DNA from: an uncultured Oscillospiraceae bacterium
Lineage (GTDB): Bacteria; Bacillota; Clostridia; Oscillospirales; Acutalibacteraceae
DNA: 18,278 nucleotides
Assembly: GCA_900554535.1 (NCBI GenBank)
Contig: USIA01000023.1
Location: 1 to 18,278 of the forward strand
Direction: 5' to 3'
Shown here: piece by piece, positions 14,559 to 18,278 of the stretch
Layout of the letters: the number at the start of each line of letters is the position of its first letter
Position numbering within the stretch: the first letter of the stretch is position 1
Translations under genes and position numbers: made by a program
Notes under the pieces: generated by a model
What the model was told of the DNA's origin: nothing
Database searches by the model: none
The model's input: only the letters and a program-made list of their open reading frames with translations

Positions 14559-14589
14559 GCCCTGCCTCCCTGTGAGGTGGGGCTTTTTT
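14559..14589 (+). terminator. Rho-independent terminator after tuf
   Basis: A 10-bp stem GCCCTGCCTC (14559-14568) with GAGGTGGGGC (14574-14583), containing two wobble pairs and a five-base loop, is followed by six Ts (14584-14589). It ends the rpoBC-str transcripts 28 bases after the tuf stop. Confidence 0.9.
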
Positions 14590-14600
14590 ATGCATGTATC

Positions 14601-14629
14601 TTGTACTTTTTGGGGCTTTCTGTTATACT
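14601..14629 (+). promoter_or_regulatory. capA-like gene promoter (extended -10)
   Basis: TTGTAC (14601-14606), a 17-base spacer and TATACT (14624-14629), with TG at 14621-14622 forming an extended -10. It lies just after the tuf terminator and about 90 bases before the next gene. The stretch between (14636-14716) is AT-rich and shows no clear structure. Confidence 0.7.
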
Positions 14630-14716
14630 ATAAAAATAGACAAAATTCTTGAAATATTACCAAAGCTCAAATGAAGTCCAGTCCTGAGATTATTGACAAA
14701 ATGAGAGGAGTCAATC

Positions 14717-15961
14717 ATGAATCGAGGATATCGCTACCGACGGCATCCGAACAAACATTGGAGCAGAGTCGTCGCAGAGAGTGCCGTCGCGGTGATTGCG
14801 GCATTTTGCGTTGTGCTATTTTTGGCGGGACCGGGGTTAAATCTACCTTTGGGCAGCGGAACAGCAACGGTTAGTCAGCCGTCACAGTCACAACCGGCAA
14901 AGGGGACAACCTCCTCCGGGACAAGCCAGCCTGCTAAAATAACCTTGCTCGGCGCTGGCGACAATATGCAGCATACGCCGATGCTGGATGCCTGTAAAAC
15001 AGACGATGGTTATGATTTTAAACCGATCTACACCCAAATTAAGCCGGTTGTATCGGCAGCAGACATTGCTTTTGTCAATCAGGAAATGCCGATCAATCCC
15101 GATGCCGAGCCGCAAGGGTACCCGCTGTTCAATGCCGCACCCGAAATGTGCGAGGCACTCGTGGATACTGGGTTTGACGTGATTAGTGAATCCAACAACC
15201 ATATGTTGGACCAGGGAGAGAAGGGCCTGCAGGCGACGATTGATTATTGGAAAACAAAACCTGGCATTATGCAGATCGGTGCGTACCAGGATGATGCAGA
15301 TCTGCGCAAGCCACATATTGTAGAGAAAAACGGCTTTAAGGTGGCCTATCTGGCCATGACCGAGATGACGAACAATTTCTCCTTGCCGGAAGGATCGAAA
15401 CTGCGAATTCTGTATACCAGTCAGACAGACACGATACGGCAGCTCATCCAGGCTGCCAAGCAGCAGGCAGACCTCGTTGTGGTTTCCGTTCATTGGGGCA
15501 CGGAGGATACGTTCGATTTGACGGATACGCAGACCAAGCTTGCACAGGAGATGGTTGATTGGGGCGCGGATGTGATTTTCGGCAATCACCCGCACGCTTT
15601 GCAAAAGCTGACAACCCTCAAGCGGCAAAGCGATGGCGCAACCTGCCCGGTTATTTATGCATTTGGCAATTTGATTTCTACGCAGTATGACCCATGGAAC
15701 CTGGTCAGTGGCCTTTTGTCCGTTACTTATACACGTGATGCCAATGGAAAGGCCGTATTTCAAGGCATGCAGTTCCGACCGATCGTGACTTATTACGAAA
15801 CAGGCGCCAAAAACATACATGTACAGTGGCTGAAGGACTTTACAGATGAGATGGCCAAAAAGAGCCGCACTTGGAGCAAGACAGGTGGGAAATTTACGCC
15901 TGCCTACGCAAAAAGCGTTGTGGACCAGAGTATTCCGAAGGAATATCAGAATTGGACTTGA
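14717..15961 (+). CDS. CapA-family protein, membrane-anchored (metallophosphatase-like fold)
   Basis: The 414-residue protein has a basic N-terminus, one membrane segment at about residues 19-40 and a Ser/Thr/Gln/Pro-rich linker (45-73), so the main domain is probably outside the membrane. The CapA/PgsA-type domain (PGA_cap) fills 75-375 with its ordered motifs: GDN (81-83), NQE (121-123), SNNHMLDQG (159-167), HWG (259-261), GNHPH (289-293) and FGN (316-318). The fold resembles calcineurin-like metallophosphoesterases. CapA and PgsA act in poly-gamma-glutamate capsule synthesis, but many stand-alone members have unknown substrates, and no capB or capC gene is nearby. The ATG follows GAGAGGAG (14703-14710). 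It has its own promoter, and its stop overlaps the -35 of the ribU promoter. The exact function is unknown. Confidence 0.85.
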   Translation: MNRGYRYRRHPNKHWSRVVAESAVAVIAAFCVVLFLAGPGLNLPLGSGTATVSQPSQSQPAKGTTSSGTSQPAKITLLGAGDNMQHTPMLDACKTDDGYDFKPIYTQIKPVVSAADIAFVNQEMPINPDAEPQGYPLFNAAPEMCEALVDTGFDVISESNNHMLDQGEKGLQATIDYWKTKPGIMQIGAYQDDADLRKPHIVEKNGFKVAYLAMTEMTNNFSLPEGSKLRILYTSQTDTIRQLIQAAKQQADLVVVSVHWGTEDTFDLTDTQTKLAQEMVDWGADVIFGNHPHALQKLTTLKRQSDGATCPVIYAFGNLISTQYDPWNLVSGLLSVTYTRDANGKAVFQGMQFRPIVTYYETGAKNIHVQWLKDFTDEMAKKSRTWSKTGGKFTPAYAKSVVDQSIPKEYQNWT

Positions 15962-15986
15962 CAGAGCCGCCCGGCTCTGCTATGAT
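15958..15986 (+). promoter_or_regulatory. ribU promoter overlapping the capA-like stop codon
   Basis: TTGACA (15958-15963), a 17-base spacer and TATGAT (15981-15986). The -35 includes the stop codon TGA (15959-15961) of the preceding gene. Transcription should start near 15993, just before the FMN riboswitch. Confidence 0.8.
15962..15979. repeat. Inverted repeat within the ribU promoter spacer
   Basis: CAGAGCC (15962-15968) and GGCTCTG (15973-15979) flank GCCC. The palindrome occupies nearly the whole spacer between -35 and -10. As RNA from the capA-like gene it could form a 7-bp hairpin at the 3' end, but no U-run follows. As DNA it could be an operator. Confidence 0.5.
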
Positions 15987-16004
15987 AGTGCATGGAATTG
16001 AATA

Positions 16005-16136
16005 ATTCTTCGGGGCGGGGTGCAATTCCCCACCGGCGGTAATGCGGCCTTGGCCGTCAGCCCGCGAGCGGTTCGTTAGCCGCATGAGTCCGGTGTGATT
16101 CCGGCGCCGACGGTATAGTCCGGATGGTAGAAGATG
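16005..16136 (+). promoter_or_regulatory. FMN riboswitch (RFN element)
   Basis: The conserved RFN segments occur in order: CGGGGCGGGGTGCAATTCCC, CACCGGCGGTAATGC, AGCCCGCGAGCG, GTCCGGTGTGATTCCGG, CGCCGACGGTATAGTCCGGA and TGGTAGAAGA. P1 is formed by TCTTC (16007-16011) with GAAGA (16130-16134). The aptamer binds flavin mononucleotide. With the terminator just downstream it should switch off ribU transcription when FMN is plentiful. Confidence 0.95.
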
Positions 16137-16149
16137 TGGAATAAAATTG

Positions 16150-16186
16150 CGCCCCGGTGCCTTCATTGGCATTGGGGCGTTGTTTT
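16150..16186 (+). terminator. Terminator of the FMN riboswitch
   Basis: A 12-bp stem (16150-16161 with 16168-16179, two wobbles) with a six-base loop is followed by TTGTTTT (16180-16186). It sits 13 bases after the aptamer and 32 bases before ribU, as expected for a transcriptional expression platform. Confidence 0.88.
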
Positions 16187-16218
16187 AAAATTCTTTCCAT
16201 GTCTCAAAAGGAGAAAAC

Positions 16219-16857
16219 ATGACAAACGAACAGATTATCACCCCCAAAACGAAAGGCCGCAGCCTGTTCAGCGCGCGCAACATTGCTGTGATCGGCGTTC
16301 TGGGCGCACTTTCCACCATTTTGATGATTTTTGAATTCCCGCTGCCCTTTTTGCCACCGTTTTATAAGCTGGATTTCAGCGAGGTGCCGGTTTTGTTGGG
16401 CGGATTTGCCTTGGGACCGATTTCGGCAGTCATTATTGAGGCCATCAAGGTGCTCTTACACATGATCTTCGCAGGCACGCAGACCGCAGGCGTCGGGGAT
16501 CTGGCCAACTTTGTGATTGGATGTGCTTTTGTTGTGCCGGCAGCGCTCATCTACCGCGCGCAAAAGACTCGTAAACATGCAATCGGCGGAATGGTGGCAG
16601 GCACAGCGGTCATGACGCTGGTGGGTGGCGCGCTCAATGCGGCTGTTCTGCTGCCTGTTTATGCGGCTGCGTTCCATCTGCCGCTGGATCAGATTATCGC
16701 CATGGGTACCCAGCTCAATGCAAACATCACAGACTTGACCACGTTCGTGTTCTTCGCTACCACGCCGCTGAATCTTCTCAAGGGCGTATTGGTTTCCGTC
16801 ATTGTGTTGCTGCTGTATAAGCACGTCAGCCCGATTTTGCACGGCAAGCGCATGTAA
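16219..16857 (+). CDS. ribU: Riboflavin ECF transporter substrate-binding component RibU
   Basis: The 212-residue integral membrane protein has about six hydrophobic helices and belongs to the S-component family of ECF vitamin transporters. The first helix (SARNIAVIGVLGALSTIL, 18-35) has the small-residue pattern used to dock with EcfT. The loop YKLDFSEVPVLLGGFALGP (49-67) is characteristic of RibU. It binds riboflavin in the membrane; uptake requires the shared EcfA-EcfA-EcfT module, which must be encoded elsewhere. The ATG at 16219 follows AAAAGGAG (16206-16213). The FMN riboswitch directly upstream independently supports a flavin substrate. The transcript appears monocistronic. Confidence 0.93.
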   Translation: MTNEQIITPKTKGRSLFSARNIAVIGVLGALSTILMIFEFPLPFLPPFYKLDFSEVPVLLGGFALGPISAVIIEAIKVLLHMIFAGTQTAGVGDLANFVIGCAFVVPAALIYRAQKTRKHAIGGMVAGTAVMTLVGGALNAAVLLPVYAAAFHLPLDQIIAMGTQLNANITDLTTFVFFATTPLNLLKGVLVSVIVLLLYKHVSPILHGKRM

Positions 16858-16884
16858 AGCGCTTTTATGTAATCGCTGCGCTTT
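16856..16884 (+). other. Weak hairpin after ribU
   Basis: AAAGCGC (16856-16862), which includes the last two bases of the stop codon, pairs with GCGCTTT (16878-16884) across a 15-base loop. Only TTT is present at its end, so it is at best a poor terminator. No better terminator is visible between ribU and the metK promoter. Confidence 0.3.
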
Positions 16885-16918
16885 GTCGTATATTTTGACA
16901 AGTTTTGTTTTTTGTCTG

Positions 16919-16948
16919 TTTACACCAGCCAGAACGATATGGTATAGT
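16919..16948 (+). promoter_or_regulatory. metK promoter (extended -10)
   Basis: TTTACA (16919-16924), an 18-base spacer and TATAGT (16943-16948), with TG at 16940-16941 as an extended -10. Transcription should start near 16955, shortly before the SAM riboswitch. Confidence 0.75.
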
Positions 16949-16971
16949 ACCACTGTACTCAAAATTCAATA

Positions 16972-17080
16972 TCTCACCCTTATCAAGAGTGGCGGAGGGA
17001 ACAGGCCCGATGATGCCCGGCAACCTGCGGTAAGCGCAAGGTGCCAAGTCCTGCGGTGAAACCGACAGATGAGGTACGGT
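16972..17080 (+). promoter_or_regulatory. SAM-I riboswitch (S-box)
   Basis: The S-box core is clear: TTATCAAGAGTGGCGGAGGG, the GGCCCGATGATGCCCGGCAA segment, AAGGTGCCAAGTCCTGC and CAGATGAGG. P1 pairs 16978-16984 with 17068-17074 with one wobble. It binds S-adenosylmethionine and, with the terminator downstream, should reduce metK transcription when SAM is abundant. Regulating the SAM synthetase itself is a classic S-box use. Confidence 0.95.
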
Positions 17081-17091
17081 TCGATATGTGA

Positions 17092-17122
17092 CGCTGCCCG
17101 GTTTCATCGGGCGGCGTTTTTT
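17092..17122 (+). terminator. Terminator of the SAM riboswitch
   Basis: A 9-bp stem CGCTGCCCG (17092-17100) with CGGGCGGCG (17108-17116), with one wobble and a seven-base loop, is followed by six Ts (17117-17122). A further leader of about 109 bases (17123-17231) separates it from metK. That leader holds AAGTGC (17131-17136) paired with GCACTT (17144-17149) and a CTCC/GGAG-type hairpin near 17180-17203. Confidence 0.9.
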
Positions 17123-17231
17123 GATGCGCTAAGTGCGTGCGGAGCACTTCCATGTGATTGGAAATCAGTGAGCATCGAACTCCTTTCGGCACGCTGAGGG
17201 GAGACGAACATTTACAGGAGGTACAAGTCCA

Positions 17232-18278
17232 ATGTCTAAACACCTTTTTACATCTGAATCTGTTACTGAGGGACATCCCGACAAAGTCTGCGACCAGATT
17301 GCAGACGCCGTGCTGGATGATATTCTTTCCAAAGACCCGAATGCACATGTCGCGTGCGAAGTTACTGCATGCACCGGCGTTGTCCATGTCATGGGCGAAA
17401 TTTCCACAACCTGCTACGTCGATATCCCCGCGATTGCGCGGCAGGTTATTAAAGACATCGGCTATGATCATCCGGACTACGGTTTTGATGGGAATACCTG
17501 CGGTGTGCTGACGGCGATCGACGCGCAGTCTCCGGACATTGCCATGGGTGTCAACAAGTCCTATGAGGCGCAGAACGGCGCTGTGGATGCTGACGATCAG
17601 ATCGGCGCCGGCGACCAGGGCATGATGTTTGGCTTTGCCTGCGACGAGACGCCGGAATTGATGCCGCTGGCCATCTCGCTGGCGCACAAACTCGCCAAGA
17701 AGCTGGCGGCCGTCCGTAAAGACGGCACGCTGCCATATCTGCGTCCAGATGGGAAAACGCAGGTTACCGTCGAATACGACGGTGACAAGCCGGTACGCGT
17801 CGATGCAGTGGTGCTTTCCACACAGCATGACCCCGATGTCACGCTGGAACAGATTCGCAAAGATATGATTGAGAAGGTCATTCAGGCAACCATTCCGGCC
17901 GAGTGGCTGGATGAAAATACGAAATATTACGTCAATCCGACCGGCCGGTTCGTCATCGGCGGGCCGGTGGGCGACAGCGGCTTGACCGGGCGCAAGATCA
18001 TCGTCGATACTTATGGCGGTTATGGCCGTCATGGCGGCGGTGCTTTCTCCGGCAAGGACCCGACCAAGGTCGACCGTTCCGCCGCCTATGCGGCCCGCTG
18101 GGTTGCCAAGAACATCGTGGCAGCCGGCTTGGCGAAAAAGTGCGAGGTGCAGCTTGCCTATGCGATCGGCGTGGCGCGTCCGGTCTCCATCATGGTAGAT
18201 GCCTTTGGCACCTCCCAGTACACGAACGACCAGCTGGCTGCGGCCGGGCGAAAGGGCTTTGACCTGCTAAATTCTATT
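17232..18278 (+). CDS. metK: S-adenosylmethionine synthetase (3' truncated by window edge)
   Basis: The frame is open from ATG 17232 to the window end, giving 349 residues of an enzyme normally near 390-400. MetK makes SAM from methionine and ATP in the cytosol, releasing phosphate and pyrophosphate. The N-terminus MSKHLFTSESVTEGHPDKVC is diagnostic, with H15 and D17 in the ATP and magnesium site. The two family signatures are present: GAGDQGMMFGFA at 125-136 and GGGAFSGKD at 268-276. AGGAGGT (17216-17222) lies 9 bases before the start. The SAM riboswitch and terminator upstream confirm feedback control. About 40-50 C-terminal residues are missing. No frameshift or odd residue was seen. Confidence 0.97.
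   Translation, partial: MSKHLFTSESVTEGHPDKVCDQIADAVLDDILSKDPNAHVACEVTACTGVVHVMGEISTTCYVDIPAIARQVIKDIGYDHPDYGFDGNTCGVLTAIDAQSPDIAMGVNKSYEAQNGAVDADDQIGAGDQGMMFGFACDETPELMPLAISLAHKLAKKLAAVRKDGTLPYLRPDGKTQVTVEYDGDKPVRVDAVVLSTQHDPDVTLEQIRKDMIEKVIQATIPAEWLDENTKYYVNPTGRFVIGGPVGDSGLTGRKIIVDTYGGYGRHGGGAFSGKDPTKVDRSAAYAARWVAKNIVAAGLAKKCEVQLAYAIGVARPVSIMVDAFGTSQYTNDQLAAAGRKGFDLLNSI

Noticed and set aside
14671..14874. Short open frame before and overlapping the capA-like gene, as a leader peptide
   Set aside because: No ribosome binding site precedes it, and most of it is an out-of-frame reading of the capA-like gene.
16895..16900. TTGACA after ribU as the metK -35
   Set aside because: The position 17 bases downstream has no -10-like hexamer; TTTACA with TATAGT is a better pair.

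Overview
The window is a conserved housekeeping region of a Firmicute, most likely class Clostridia and plausibly an Oscillospiraceae/Ruminococcaceae-type gut anaerobe. This is inferred from the vegetative sigma factor, which closely resembles Bacillus SigA, from strong AGGAGG ribosome binding sites, near-consensus sigma-A promoters, moderately high GC, the N-terminus of RpoB, and SAM-I and FMN riboswitches. Every gene reads on the plus strand. There is no tRNA, rRNA, insertion sequence, prophage or CRISPR array.

Region 1 (1-2313) is the end of a dnaG-rpoD macromolecular synthesis operon: the C-terminus of DNA primase, the housekeeping sigma factor, and a small Rrf2-family regulator with four clustered cysteines, closed by a rho-independent terminator.

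Region 2 (2339-14589) is rpoB-rpoC-rpsL-rpsG-fusA-tuf, the beta/beta-prime and str operons fused in the usual bacterial order. The rplKAJL genes that normally precede rpoB are absent; rpoB has its own perfect TTGACA-17-TATAAT promoter. A second consensus promoter overlaps the last codons of rpoC and should drive rpsL-rpsG-fusA. A weaker promoter lies before tuf, and a strong terminator follows tuf. The non-coding gaps (rpoB leader, rpsL leader, rpsL-rpsG spacer, fusA-tuf spacer) are rich in hairpins, and the rpsL-rpsG spacer folds on paper into a compact three-way junction.

Region 3 (14601-18278) holds three independent units: a membrane-anchored CapA-family protein behind an extended -10 promoter; an FMN riboswitch with terminator controlling the riboflavin transporter component ribU; and a SAM-I riboswitch with terminator controlling metK, which runs off the end.

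I see no novel gene system. The coding content is ordinary. The observations worth a second look are regulatory: the rpsL-rpsG junction RNA, inverted repeats lying on the rpoB and ribU promoters, the Rrf2 regulator in the rpoD operon, and the relocated rpoBC-str cluster. All RNA folds and promoters were found by eye and are untested.
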